Assembly: GCF_051622035.1 (NCBI RefSeq)
Contig: NC_135355.1
Location: forward strand, 31,250,986-31,314,985
Length of the DNA stretch: 64,000 nt
Reading direction: 5' to 3'
Origin: Arctopsyche grandis
Lineage: Eukaryota > Arthropoda > Insecta > Trichoptera > Hydropsychidae
This document shows positions 1-37,070 of the stretch, in pieces. Position 1 is the first letter of the stretch. Each line of letters starts with the position of its first letter. The notes below the pieces were generated by a model, which made no database searches, was not told the origin of the DNA, and was given only the letters and a program-made list of their open reading frames with translations. The position numbers and the translations under genes are program-made.

Positions 1-447
1 CTTCTTAATGAAATCGTTGCTGCCGAGACTGAATGTGATATTTTCCACCTTAGTGAGCGTAAATTGTCGGAAATTACTCTAACCCATTTATCTGGTAGTC
101 TGCGCTCATCATTGTTTTCATGATTGATTGTGATTTATGAGTGAAATTTTGATTAACTCTCTTCCATTTGGGCCTTACAGGGATGTTTTGTATTTGTAGT
201 TGTTTCTTACATATTTATTGAAACTGGCTGTAGGTGCAAGGCATTCCTTATGCTATATTTTATTTGATATTTTTACTTTATCTGTTATTATAAATGCTAT
301 TTTTTATGTATGTATGGATGTATTTATGTTTATGTTTAATTGTTATTTTGTTTTTTTTTCTTTTTTGTGTTATATTTTTCGACCATTGTGGCGCTTTAGG
401 AATTCCTGTTATGCCACAATGGTCTGTTTAAAATAAATAAATCATTG
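1..447 (+). mobile_element. 3' end of a non-LTR retrotransposon
   Basis: The window opens inside a reading frame (frame 1, nt 1-123) that ends in TGA and reads like the last 40 residues of a Jockey/CR1-type reverse transcriptase ORF, ending in LRSSLFS. About 320 nt of T-rich 3' untranslated sequence follows, with a short inverted pair (GACCATTGTGGC near 382 and GCCACAATGGTC near 411) and a final AAATAAATAAAT tail near 430-442. That is the usual layout of a 5'-truncated non-LTR copy. The 5' part is outside the window. The family is inferred from layout, not from a search. Confidence 0.5.
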
Positions 448-507
448 TGATCGCATCGACATTCATACTATATTTATATATGTATGTATGTATGTACATA
501 CATATAT

Positions 508-885
508 GTTATGGTTGAAGTGTACATTTCGTTCGATCATGAGCATACTAGTTTGTTCATACACTAACCAAGCTGGCTAGCTGTAGTGTACACAAAAAAA
601 AATTGACAAACGAACTAGTTTGTTCATGCACAGACTAATAGGCGTAATTATTCTCAATGTAAGTATGGATACTTCAATATTTTGAAAGTGAAAACCAGAA
701 TTATAGCAACGTTCTTGTGTGGCTTCCATAGGATTTGCAGCTGAAAAGTTTGGACAGCGTTAAGTTTCATACGACACCTGGTGAGTCTTTGGATTGTCAG
801 CACTTAAGCTAAAACCATTAGTTAGTGTATAAACAAACTAGTGTGTTCATGAACGAACTACATAAATGCACACTTGGACTGTAAC
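508..885. repeat. MITE family A, copy 1
   Basis: About 380 bp bounded by inverted termini: the left end reads GTTATGGTTGAAGTGTAC and the right end GTGCA...CACTTGGACTGTAAC. Inside each end lies a second inverted motif, CTAGTTTGTTCATACAC on the left and ACAAACTAGTGTGTTCATG on the right. It has no coding capacity. Other copies of this family lie at 4115-5729, 8839-9320 and 11054-11502, with a right-end fragment near 11983-12030, so this is a dispersed non-autonomous DNA element. The superfamily is not determined. Confidence 0.7.
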
Positions 886-967
886 ATATGCATACACACT
901 TATATGAATCTTTTCAATCATTTTCCGGTAGTAAAATATGGATTGCGTAACTTGATAATTGTTGTAT

Positions 968-1130
968 GAAACGCCGCATGCTTGGTATAACTAAGGGAGA
1001 TTTGACACGAAACACGTATGATGCAATTAGTAGATAGCAGTTATTGAAATGGCAATGCGTCTAGAAGAATTAAAGGTGGACAAGATAAATAGGCCACAAG
1101 TAAGATGGGCGGATGAATCACGGGAAATGA
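968..1130 (+). pseudogene. Non-LTR retrotransposon remnant (RT C-terminal tail)
   Basis: A degenerate stretch reads MLGITKGDLTRNTYDAIS and then, in a shifted frame, LKW and RPQVRWADE. This resembles the conserved tail of endonuclease/reverse transcriptase retrotransposon proteins (ML-I-RD-RN ... LKW-AGH ... GRP-RW-DD). It contains frameshifts and an in-frame stop and is not functional. The call rests on motif order. Confidence 0.45.
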
Positions 1131-2820
1131 GTGTACTTAAAACAGAGAGTAATATAAGGATATACATACATCAAACACTGAATGGCGAACGGTTTCAAAT
1201 GATCATTGTAATGATATAATAAAACCATCCGTCGGAATTGTAAATTTCAAAGCATCAAAACATATTAAATCAATTGCGGTGCACAAATATCAATATATCA
1301 ATACAATATTTCCGATCTAATTTAGTAAAAAAATTCGGATGTGACTAACCCATGACTATATCTATGTATTTGAGGAATATGTGAAGTATAAAATACAAAA
1401 TTCGATAATGAAACATACATACACGTTCACACATACCGGCTACGAGAACATTTTCGATAAAAATTGAGCGCAAATGTAAGAAAACTCACACAAGACAAAG
1501 CTTTTACTTTCGGTTTTCGGATTTTGTTTATTTTTTTTTATTACTTAACATCACTATAAATATAAAATATCAAGAATATAGAAATAATTAAAAATATCAA
1601 AATATAATAATTGTTTAAAAAAAACTACTACTCCCGATTTACGAATTCTGACCAAAACCTTATCAAGTTAGTACATGACGAATACAAATATAGATATTGA
1701 GCTTGATACATTCAGTGGTGTTGAGAAAATCGTGTGGTCACAACATTTTTGACATTTCTAAGAGGATAAAATCCCACTTCCGGTTTATTAAATATTTTTT
1801 TTTCATTTTCACCACATTGGTAAAAATATTATACCTGAATTTTATCGTAAAGAGCACACATATTTAAAGGGTCGAAAAAAACAGTGGAAGAAAAATTGAA
1901 CAAGAGTAATCTGCCACTTCCGAACCACTACGGAACCTTACTTGGTATTTAGCTAAAACTTCTAGATTCATATATTCTAATTCAATAACTCTAAAAGTTT
2001 CGGAGATAATAAAAACTTTAGAGATAATTGAATCCAAAAACTTAAAAAATATATATAACAAAACCTAATTGAGAAATCACCAATTCTCTCCGTAAACTTT
2101 GATCATGAGTATGGAAAAGTGATCATTTTGCCATAGCGAGAGGGGGGCGAAAAGGGAAAAACGATCAGAACAGTGTGGACAAATGCGACAGTGTGGACGA
2201 TAGACGTCACCGTGAACGAAGATGCAGTATTTTCAAACGTGTCTATTTTTCAACATCGTAATGGCGGCCGTCATTTCCACTTATATTGATGACCAAACCG
2301 AGCAAAATGGCAAAGTTTGAAAACGATCGGATAACAACCCAAACTTCCAAAATTTTGTCACACGACAAAATCGTTTCTGAACTAAGAAGAGGTTAGTAAT
2401 TAGATAGTACTACTATCGATTTGATAGTACTATCGGTGCCCAAAATACACAGACTAGATCATGAAAACATGATCAGTGATCGATTTTGAATTCGTATCAT
2501 TCATAATCTGGAGTTTGAAATTTCGCATGATCACAAAACTTCATCTATTATTACTACGTACATAGATAAAGTAAAAATGTACAGGCAAGCTTCATAAAGA
2601 TTCCATCCCATTCGATCTCTCACATACAAGAAGCTAACCCAACATAAGATCGCCGAGAAAATATACACACATCTCTTTGTCTTTGAGATTCGCACATGCA
2701 TATATATGAACATACATCACTACAATTAATAAGTAATTCTGTGACACATTGATATCCACTTATTATTTTATACATATATATGTATATATATATACGAAAA
2801 ATCATCTTGGTGGTGGGAGC
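1131..2820. other. Intergenic AT-rich DNA with diverged repeats
   Basis: No gene is seen. Around 1768-2060 there is a diverged dispersed repeat (CCACTTCCG, TTTAGCTAAAACTT, AAAGTTTCGGAGATAA) that has a relative at 7578-7870. A motif GACCAAACCGAGCAAAATGG at about 2291 recurs near 60728. A short inverted pair (ATAGTACTACTATCG / GATAGTACTATCG) lies near 2405-2433. Confidence 0.4.
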
Positions 2821-2824
2821 AATC

Positions 2825-2900
2825 TATTATAAGCCGACGGAGAGCAAGCGATAGGAACAGTGAGTCGCGAACCGTCGCTCGAACCGTGTGTCGTCAGTAC
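2825..2900 (+). promoter_or_regulatory. Possible core promoter of the sugar transporter gene
   Basis: A TATA-like TATTATAAG at 2825-2833 is followed 30-35 bp later by AACAGTG, which resembles an arthropod initiator, and there is a TCAGT at 2894-2898. The surrounding 150 bp is richer in GC than its neighbourhood (GCCGACGG, GTCGCGAACCGTCGCTCG). The first coding exon begins at 3290 with no intervening ATG in a good context. This placement is inferred; no transcript data are available. Confidence 0.35.
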
Positions 2901-3289
2901 AATCAAAACAAACGCGACATCACAAACATCAAAAGCGATAACAACAACAAAAAGTAGTTTTGTTGTTTTTTTTCCACCTTTTCCCGGTGTTTTAACGTGA
3001 TTGCGAGATGATCGCACATACTTCGTCTATCACGTTGAACTGCGCGTCAGCCACGTGAAAAGTCTACCTACCCCTAGGAAAATTGGTCGGAAAATTACAC
3101 ACGCGGCGACGGACGGTTTTGATCAAAGGCCGAATTTTCAACACGTTTTAGTGTCTATGATTGATGTATATATATTTTTTGTATTTATTATACATAATTA
3201 TAATTAATTTCCGGGCGTAATTTCTTTCTAAAAAAAAAGAGCCTCGATTCAACTGTGATATTATCGTATTTTATACAACAGCATTTAAA

Positions 3290-29463
<26,174 letters not shown>

Positions 29464-30760
29464 TAGTTTCTGAAAAATAACTTTATAGCGCTTAATCTCT
29501 TTAAGAGCATTGCTAAATTCGTAGCGGTGGTAGAAAACCGAATACGTGTGATATAATTTATCATTTAAGTGACAAACAGTGATGATCTATGTAACATATT
29601 GTTGTACGTACATATTATTATTTTCACATTTAATTGTATAGACAATGTGGTGGTCATCGTGTTACGTTTAGCTTTTATATTTGATATGTTGTTAATTTAA
29701 AAGTGAAACCGTACCAAATAACCAATTATATTTACTATACAAAACTAAGTATGCGTTTATAAAAATATTTTTTGAATAAGTATTTTTTGCTAATGAAGAT
29801 TTTAATCGGAAGAGAATTATATGTATATTACAAACTATAATTTCTTGCACAAATGAAGTAATATTATTTTAAGAATTCTCATTACGACATTGATATTATC
29901 AAATTATAGATAGAAAGAAGTTCATATTGATATGAACTTTGAATGAAATACCTCATGATGTTGATATAGGGACTTTTTTTAAATATTCCTAGTTAAAAAT
30001 TCTAATTATAATATTAAATGTATGCTAAGCTTTGTTCAGCCATTTAAAAATCACTAATTTTTCACAAAATATGTATCGTATAAGTCCGACCAAGCTCTCG
30101 AGTAGTCCAGTGAGTAACTCAAACACAATATTAACGACTTTTAAAAGACATTACTGCCTTTACAAGATACAATATATCAACTTTGATGAATGAGCTACAT
30201 TAAAAATTAACTATATGGAACATTGTTGTATGTAAATATGTATAAGCATTCCAAAGAGTACACTTGTTTTCATGAAAAGACTTAATTTAATATAATAAAA
30301 CATTTATGTATATGTATGTATGTTTATTGTATTGAGAATCGTTTGAATCTAATTACGTGTATTGAGTTAAATATATGTGTAAGTATATAAAATTCAATTA
30401 AATATCGTAAGACTATTTTTTTATTATTATTTCACTATTGTATTATTGGTAGACTATATTTATTTATGTCTTAAACGTTTTGTGTAAAATATTATTGAAA
30501 GTTTTACTCGTTTCAACCACTACTTACACAAAAACAATTCTAAAGGCTGTCTATTAAAATGTATGTATGTATGTATAATGTGTATGTCATTAGCTTTATT
30601 ATGTATATTATATTAGAAATTTGTGAATATATTTCTTTTTTAAAATTCACTCTTTTTGATAGTAAAAAATTAAATACCAAAATATTGTTTTATTTCGCAC
30701 AAATTATATCATTAGTTCATATATGAACATATGTATTCTCATTGAATACAGTTGTTGATT
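29464..30760 (+). other. 3' UTR of the sugar transporter and following AT-rich DNA
   Basis: No ORF. A candidate poly(A) signal AATAAA lies at 30294-30299, which would give a 3' UTR of about 850 nt. The end is unproven; other A-rich signals lie nearby. Confidence 0.4.
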
Positions 30761-30779
30761 TCTATATTATGGGACGTTA

Positions 30780-31500
30780 GGTCCTTCTTTTTTTACTTTA
30801 GCTCCCCGCTGTGACCGTAAACAATGGATGTTTCCCCAAACCGATTTCGGGTGTACTTGCACGTGTAGAATGATTATGTTTGGAAGGTCGCAAGTGTAAG
30901 CATATCTGTATGCAACCGACAAGTTTCTCCTACATTTCTTCAAATATGGAATTCACCGTATCGATCACTGTTAAGCAAGGATACATACAAGGATAAAATA
31001 TCACCGAAAACACTATAGGAGGTGTTTTTTGAGACTGTGTACCATGTATATGGGCTAGGGGTGCTGCGTTTTTTTCGCATGTTTAAAAGTATCTAAAAAA
31101 AACGGGTTTGGTGCAAACGATCGACAAGCGCCAGACAGACTGAACTACAAATTAACTGGATGGCTGCTTAAAACGCAATTCTCAACTTCACGAATGAAAA
31201 ATTGCGCATCAGATGACGAGTAACCTTTCGATGTGCACAGATGCCATTATTAAAATTGAGTTGGATTTTTCTGGCGAGTTTAATAAGGCAAAATTCGGAA
31301 CTAAAGTATCATAAGCACAGAACGTATACAGGGTAGGTATGTCGGGACTTCGGGTAGATTTTGCTTAGTGTAGGTGCGAGCAGTGCGCACGCATAAGGTA
31401 CACGTGTCGCTAATCTGTGGTTCAGTCTGTCTGGCGCTTGTCGATCGTTTGCACCGCATCGAAAAAAAACATGTCCCACGTCCCTTGTGTTTTCGCCGTA
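30780..31500. repeat. Element B (copy 2) interrupted by MITE C
   Basis: It carries TCTCCTACATTTCTTCAAAT, CACCGTATCGATCACTG, AAAATATCACCGAAAACAC and GTTTAAAAGTATCTAAAAAA. After MITE C at 31110-31458 it resumes with CATGTCCCACGTCCCTTGTG and TTTTCGCC. The A-run AAAAAAAAC occurs on both sides of the inner insertion, as a target duplication would. Confidence 0.55.
31110..31458. mobile_element. MITE family C, complete copy
   Basis: About 349 bp with long terminal inverted repeats: GTGCAAACGATCGACAAGCG / CGCTTGTCGATCGTTTGCAC, extending through CCAGACAGACTGAAC / GTTCAGTCTGTCTGG. Non-coding. A truncated inverse copy is at 22661-22990. Confidence 0.8.
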
Positions 31501-31679
31501 AATATTTTAGATTTGTTTTTAAATCTTACACGGAACTTCAGCATCAAATCGTGTGTTATACGTTTTTCGTAGCTACATAGCTATCCGAAACATTTTTGAA
31601 AAAAAAATTTCTTCAGTGGCGCCTTTTTTTATTAAAAATAATTATTTTATTGAAAACAAAAACCTTTATATTATCTAAT

Positions 31680-32575
31680 ATTTCATTTATTTTATTTTCA
31701 CACAATTCAAAAAATCAAAATGTTTGTAAAAATCAATATTGGACAATTTGTAAAATTTTAAACGGAGGGGAGGGGGGCGAATACATTCAGCGCTACAACA
31801 CTTTTTTAGCATTACATAACTGACAAATAAAACCACATAAATTAAAGATGGAGTATGAAATGAGACTGCATACTTATATATTTTTTTAAATCAATTTTGG
31901 CTAATTCGAAAAATTGTACATGGAGGGGGGAAGCACATTCAGGGCTCCAACACTTTTATTTAGCATTATATTTTTGCTGAATATAAAATAAAAATAAAAT
32001 AAAAACACATAAATTAAAGATGGAGTATGAAATGAGACTGCATACTTATATATTTTTTAAAATCAATATTGGCCAATTCGAAAAAATTTAAATGGAGGGG
32101 GGAAGCACATTCAGTGCTCCAACACTTTTATTTAGCATTATATTTTCGCTGAATATAAAATAAAAATCAAATAAAAACACATAAATTAAAGATGGAGTAT
32201 GAAATGAGACTGCATACTTATATATTTTTTAAAATCAATTTTGGCTAATTCGAAAAATTGTAAACGGAGGGGGAAGCACATTTAGGGCTCCAACACTTTT
32301 ATTTAGCATTATATTTTTGCTGAATATAAAATAAAAATAAAATAAAAACACATAAATTAAAGATGGAGTATGAAATGAGACTGCATACTTATATATTTTT
32401 TAAAATCAATATTGGCCAATTCGAAAAAAATTAAATGGAGGGGGGAAGCACATTCAGTGCTCCAACACTTTTATTTGGCATTATATTTTCGCTGAATATA
32501 AAATAAAAATCAAATAAAAACACATAAATTAAAGATGGAGTATGAAATGAGACTGCATACTTATATACTACTTTT
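31680..32575. repeat. 172-bp tandem repeat array, about five copies
   Basis: The block ATTAAAGATGGAGTATGAAA starts at 31841, 32013, 32185, 32356 and 32528, a period of 171-172 bp. Each unit also carries GGAGGGGGGAAGCACATTCA and CTCCAACACTTTTATTTAGC. The first unit is the most divergent. Unit length and head-to-tail order are satellite-like. The array ends about 630 bp from the 3' end of the repeat-protein gene. Confidence 0.9.
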
Positions 32576-33207
32576 ATCAGAATTCTGATCTATACTTATT
32601 TCAAATGTGTATTTGAATAAAATTGCCAAGCGATTGCTATGCAATAAGATTATTTTACACTTATAAACAGAAAAAAACGAAGTAGCTTATATTAAAATGA
32701 GCTATATTTTGAGTTTCTATCCAAATTTGTGCCATACATTTACATACATAGTTCAAATCAAAGTATCATACACTTAGTTTTGCTTTCCCTCAACAGCAAA
32801 CCTGAAGTAATCACGTGTCAAGCATCTAATGGCAGCTAATTTTGCAATACTTTTATGTATACAAATTGTATATTATATAATGAAATCCATCTCAATTCCA
32901 CATTAGTGTAGCTAAGTAAGGAAAATGTTCGTACATAAGTATTTTACTAAAATTAATGAGAAAAGAGTGTTATAGGAATTCATGTTATAAAAGATGTCCC
33001 TACTAATTGTATTTTTGTACTGTATTACATACTTAGTTTCAGAATTTTTTAGATGTTAATCATTTTTCATTTAAAGTTAGTGTTAAATTGCAAACTTTAA
33101 ACTTGTCATATGTACATATGATTTACATATATACATATGTTAATTATATAAATACTTTTTAAATCCAATATAGCTATTATTAATACCATAAATGTAGTAT
33201 TTTCATT
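32576..33207. other. AT-rich DNA, probable 3' flank of the minus-strand gene
   Basis: No ORF or repeat of note. It would contain the 3' UTR of the gene that ends at 33208, but I could not place a clear poly(A) signal. Confidence 0.35.
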
Positions 33208-35745
33208 TTAAAACTTATAATTAATCTTTCTAGGATAAAATTTTTTTTCTGGAGTCGCCCAAATAATATTGTGTAAACTATTTTCTTCAGGATCATTATT
33301 TTTGGAACTGGTGAGAGTTTCAGATGATCCAGTCAAATTTTCAAATTTACTGTAATGCAAGTTAGTACAATTATTACAATTCAACTGTGTGTTTTTACCA
33401 TGGTTTACATATTTTTTTGGAGGACTTTTAAATTTTTTGCTTTCCTGGTACAGAAGTTTATCATTGACTGCTTGAAGATATTCTATCGAATCAGAAATTT
33501 TAGATTTTTGAGGGTTTTTGATTTTTTTGCTTTCCTGGTACAGAAGTTTATCATTGACTGCTTGAAGATATTCTATCGAATCACAAATTTTAGATTTTTG
33601 AGGGTTTTTGATTTTTTTGCTTTCCTGGTACAGAAGTTTATCATTGACTGTTTGAAGATATTCCATCGAATCACAAATTTCAGATTTTTGGGGGTTTTTA
33701 TATTCTGTGGTTCTCCGGTGTAGATGATCGTCATTGACCATTCGAAGGTATTCCATTGAATCATAAATTTTAGATTTTTGGGGGCTTTTAAATTCTTTGG
33801 TTTTCCGGTGTAGATGATCGTCATTAACCATTCGACGATATTCCATTGAATTATAAATTTTAGAGTTTTGGGGGCTTTTATATTCTTTGGTTTTCTGTTG
33901 TTGATGATTGTCAGTAACCATTTGAAAATATTCCATCGAATTACAAATTTTAGATTTTTGAGGGTTTTTAATTTTTTTGCTTTCCTGGTACAGAAGTTTA
34001 TCATTGACTGTTTGAAGATATTCCATCGAATCACAAACTTCAGATTTTTGGGGGTTTTTATATTCTGTGGTTTTCCGGTGTATATGATCGTCATTGACCA
34101 TTCGAAGATATTCCATCGAATCATAAATTTTAGATTTTTGGGGGCTTTTATACTCTTTGGTTTTCTGGTGTAGATGATAGTCATTAACCATTCGACGATA
34201 TTCCATCGAATCATAAATTTTAGATTTTTGAGGGCTTTTATATTCTTTAGTTTTCTGGTGTTGATAATCGTCAGTATCCATTTGAAGATGTTTCATCGAA
34301 TTACAAATTTTAGATTTTTGAGGGTTTTTAAATTTTTTGCTTTCTTGGTACAGAAGTTTATCATTGACTGTTTGAAGATATTCCTTCAAATCAAAAATTT
34401 TAGATCTTTGGGGGCTTTTATATTCTTTGGTTATCCGGTGTAGATGATGGTCATTAACCATTCGACGATATTCCATCGAATTATAAATTTTAGATTTTTG
34501 AGGGCTTTTATATTCTTTGGTTTTCTGGTGTAGATGATCGTCATTAACCATTCGAAGATACGCAGCTGGATCAAAAATTTTAGATTTAGGATAACTTTTA
34601 GGTTTTATTGTTTTCTGGTGCAAATGGTTGTCATCACCCATTTGCAAACACTCAATCGGATCAAAAATTTTAGATTTTACGATTTTCTGATGTGGATGAT
34701 TATCATTGATCATTTGAAGATACTCAATTTTATCAATATTTTTGGATTTTATAGGACATTCAGATTTTTTGGTTTTCTGATGTGGACGATTGCCATCGAT
34801 CATTTGAAGACATTCCATTGGATCAAAAGTAATAGTTTGTTTCATAGAAACATTCTCCTTTTTAGGTTCAATATTAGGTTTTGATAAATTTCGTTTTTTT
34901 ACTGCATTTTCATATTTTTTTTTCAAATAATTTTTAGTGTCTGTAACTGCTTTAAGATGGCTTAATTCTGGAAAATATTTTTCTAATTCTTCAGACACAA
35001 TACTGTGAACTTTTCTATTCACATCGGTGTGCGACAATGAGCTAAGTTCAGTCTGAGTTTCATCACTTGATGTTTCAAAAACCTTTTGCGTTAAATTTTT
35101 TTTAGGCAATTCCGACTCTTTGTGTATTGATATTGCATTTGCTTTAGAAAAATCCATTAATTGAGAAGCGTTGTTTATAAGGGGTGTATGTATTATACTT
35201 CCATTATGTGATGAAGAGTAACTTTGTTTTGGTTCACCATTGGCTAAGTCAATGATTTTATGAAGATCAGCTTTAGAACGGGCTTCATACTCTTCTGACA
35301 AATTTACCCTCGTAATCGTTTCAGATCTTGAACCTTTTGCAAATATGCCATATTTTTTGGTCAACCTTTGCTTTGTAATGTTTTTGGAGGAATATTTTGT
35401 GTTGAATATTCTGTTAAAATTAGTGTCAATGAATACCGTAGTTTTACGGGGCTGAGGTTTTGCAGTAGTTTCACGGGGCTGAGGTTTTAAAGTAGTTTTA
35501 TGAGGCTGAGGTTTTGCAGTAGTTTCACGGGGCTGAGGTTTTACAATAGTTTTATGAGGTTGAAGTTTTGCAGTATTTTCATTTTCAGATATTCTTTTTG
35601 AATTTCTTTTCTTTCTCCTGCAACGACGTTTTCCTGGTGGAATGTTGTCCATCAAAAAAGAGCTTGTCATTGACATATAAACAAAGAATTCCAAAGCGCC
35701 ATTTTTATTTTGTTTTTCTCTCAAAATTATGTATAAAACGACCAT
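33208..35745 (-). CDS. Lysine-rich tandem-repeat protein, unknown family
   Basis: A single 845-aa open frame without introns in very AT-rich DNA; a frame this long cannot be chance. The outermost ATG is at 35745; a later one opens MDNIPPGKRRCRR, so the first about 30 residues are uncertain. N-terminus: strongly basic KRRCRRKKRNSKR (nuclear localisation-like), then five 9-aa repeats of the KPQPRETTA / KPQPHKTTL kind. Middle: a non-repetitive charged region of about 200 aa. Then about 16 repeats, nearly all 30 aa, of the form (K-S-K)-I-Y-D-S-M-E-Y-L-R-M-V-N-D, and a short tail ending in PRKINYKF. No signal peptide, membrane segment or known domain is visible. I do not recognise the family and give no function. 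Nuclear location is an inference from the basic run. It may also be one large exon of a longer gene. Confidence 0.7.
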   Translation of the reverse strand: MVVLYIILREKQNKNGALEFFVYMSMTSSFLMDNIPPGKRRCRRKKRNSKRISENENTAKLQPHKTIVKPQPRETTAKPQPHKTTLKPQPRETTAKPQPRKTTVFIDTNFNRIFNTKYSSKNITKQRLTKKYGIFAKGSRSETITRVNLSEEYEARSKADLHKIIDLANGEPKQSYSSSHNGSIIHTPLINNASQLMDFSKANAISIHKESELPKKNLTQKVFETSSDETQTELSSLSHTDVNRKVHSIVSEELEKYFPELSHLKAVTDTKNYLKKKYENAVKKRNLSKPNIEPKKENVSMKQTITFDPMECLQMIDGNRPHQKTKKSECPIKSKNIDKIEYLQMINDNHPHQKIVKSKIFDPIECLQMGDDNHLHQKTIKPKSYPKSKIFDPAAYLRMVNDDHLHQKTKEYKSPQKSKIYNSMEYRRMVNDHHLHRITKEYKSPQRSKIFDLKEYLQTVNDKLLYQESKKFKNPQKSKICNSMKHLQMDTDDYQHQKTKEYKSPQKSKIYDSMEYRRMVNDYHLHQKTKEYKSPQKSKIYDSMEYLRMVNDDHIHRKTTEYKNPQKSEVCDSMEYLQTVNDKLLYQESKKIKNPQKSKICNSMEYFQMVTDNHQQQKTKEYKSPQNSKIYNSMEYRRMVNDDHLHRKTKEFKSPQKSKIYDSMEYLRMVNDDHLHRRTTEYKNPQKSEICDSMEYLQTVNDKLLYQESKKIKNPQKSKICDSIEYLQAVNDKLLYQESKKIKNPQKSKISDSIEYLQAVNDKLLYQESKKFKSPPKKYVNHGKNTQLNCNNCTNLHYSKFENLTGSSETLTSSKNNDPEENSLHNIIWATPEKKFYPRKINYKF
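33420..34815. repeat. 90-bp coding tandem repeats with higher-order pattern
   Basis: CAGAAGTTTATCATTGACTG starts at 33451, 33541 and 33631, giving a 90-bp period that continues to about 34800 (16 units, one short by 7 codons). Units fall into types: one with NDKLLYQESKK, one with CNSM and QMVTDN, one with EYRRMVND and one with EYLRMVNDDH. They recur in that order, so a 360-bp four-unit block has been duplicated. Confidence 0.85.
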
Positions 35746-36411
35746 TACTTCTGATCATATATTAAATATTTTACATTTTAATAAATGATAAATATAAAAC
35801 CAAAATTGGTTTAGAGTCATAATGACTTTGCATTATAAAAATTGCTTTGTCATAATAATAATTTTATAGTCAAAATTTAAAATCGGCAGAATTAATTAAA
35901 TAATTATTTCTTTCAATTTTGGCATAAATAATACGTAAATGTTATCCATAGTAGATTCAAGAACAAAATATTAACGTGGTGTAATTTTACAATTATTTTA
36001 ATTTTCAATGAGAATGTCTATCTACATATATAGGCTATTAAGCATTACAATAGCTTCAGTTGTTGGTCATTCGATAGTAGCTGACCGTTTGAATTTAAAA
36101 AATCACAAATAATTCATATATTGTTATCAGCAGAGGCGTAGCTAAGGTATCTTTCACTTATAGACGAACTATTCAACTGGCACCCCACCCCCATTTTATT
36201 TCTAGTTTCTAGTACTTCATTCATATTATTTATAATTTCAACCCCAAAGCATTTGTTACCGATTGATCAATATATAATACCCTTAACGTCAAAAAAATAT
36301 GGAAAATATTACAGAATAAAACAGACTTGACGCAAACGGAGCTAATAAATACCGACTCCGTCCTTAAAAAGTGTACCCGAGTCAAATAGCATGTATACAT
36401 ATATGAACATA
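35746..36411. other. Intergenic DNA, upstream of the minus-strand gene
   Basis: AT-rich, no ORF or repeat identified. It must hold the promoter of the 845-aa gene, but no clear TATA/initiator pair stands out. Confidence 0.35.
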
Positions 36412-36636
36412 CGGTTCGGTGATTACTAGTCAAATGTGAACCGGTCACAGGACAACCGGTTGCTCTAGATCGGTCACACGTGATCACCCTTCACACTAAA
36501 ACTGGTCACACCCTAAAATCGATCAACCAGTTTTCTCGTGACCAGTTTTAGTGAGACGGGTGATCACGTGTGACCGATCTAGAGCGACCGGTTGTCCTGT
36601 GACTGGTTCACATATGACTAGTAGTCCGTTTACCGG
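36412..36636. mobile_element. Foldback family D, copy 2
   Basis: The left end is GGTTCGGTGATTACTAGTCA and the right end TGACTAGTAGTCCGTTTACC. The internal arms have ACCGGTCACAGGACAACCGG, CTAGATCGGTCACACGTGAT and their complements. It lies about 430 bp upstream of the TraB gene start region. Confidence 0.75.
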
Positions 36637-37070
36637 ACATACATACATACATATGAACAATTTACGATTGTTTTACATGCGAGATAAATTTAAATGATGT
36701 CTCGAAAATTTTCCAATTCTGTTTTGGCGCCCTTCCCCTAAGGCCTCCTGTCTCTATATATCAGTTAATATTTAACAGGAGCGCCATGAGGGCTCCTAAG
36801 ATATTCAGTAATGTTCTCTGTAATATATAAGGTTCTCATTTTTTACTTGAAAATCCAAGTGATTGACAACTTAAGCATAGTCGATTATTGTAGTATTTCT
36901 TTCCAATAATTCTCTCCACTAATTTCACAATATATTTGACATTTTTGTAAGAAAAAAGTCAAGGTTGGTTGGGAGGGATGCGAGCAGTGGACAGTTGGCA
37001 GCCGTGTTTGTGCAGACGTGTGCGTCAACAAGTGTCAGCCGTCAGCTGTCAGCGCGTACCGGCTGTTAGC

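Noticed and set aside
33420-34815. CRISPR-like regular repeats
   Set aside because: The 90-bp units are contiguous, coding and without unique spacers, in a eukaryotic context.
33355-34884. Phe-rich open frames on the plus strand opposite the 845-aa gene
   Set aside because: They are antisense shadows of the 90-bp coding repeats and of the AT-rich codon usage.
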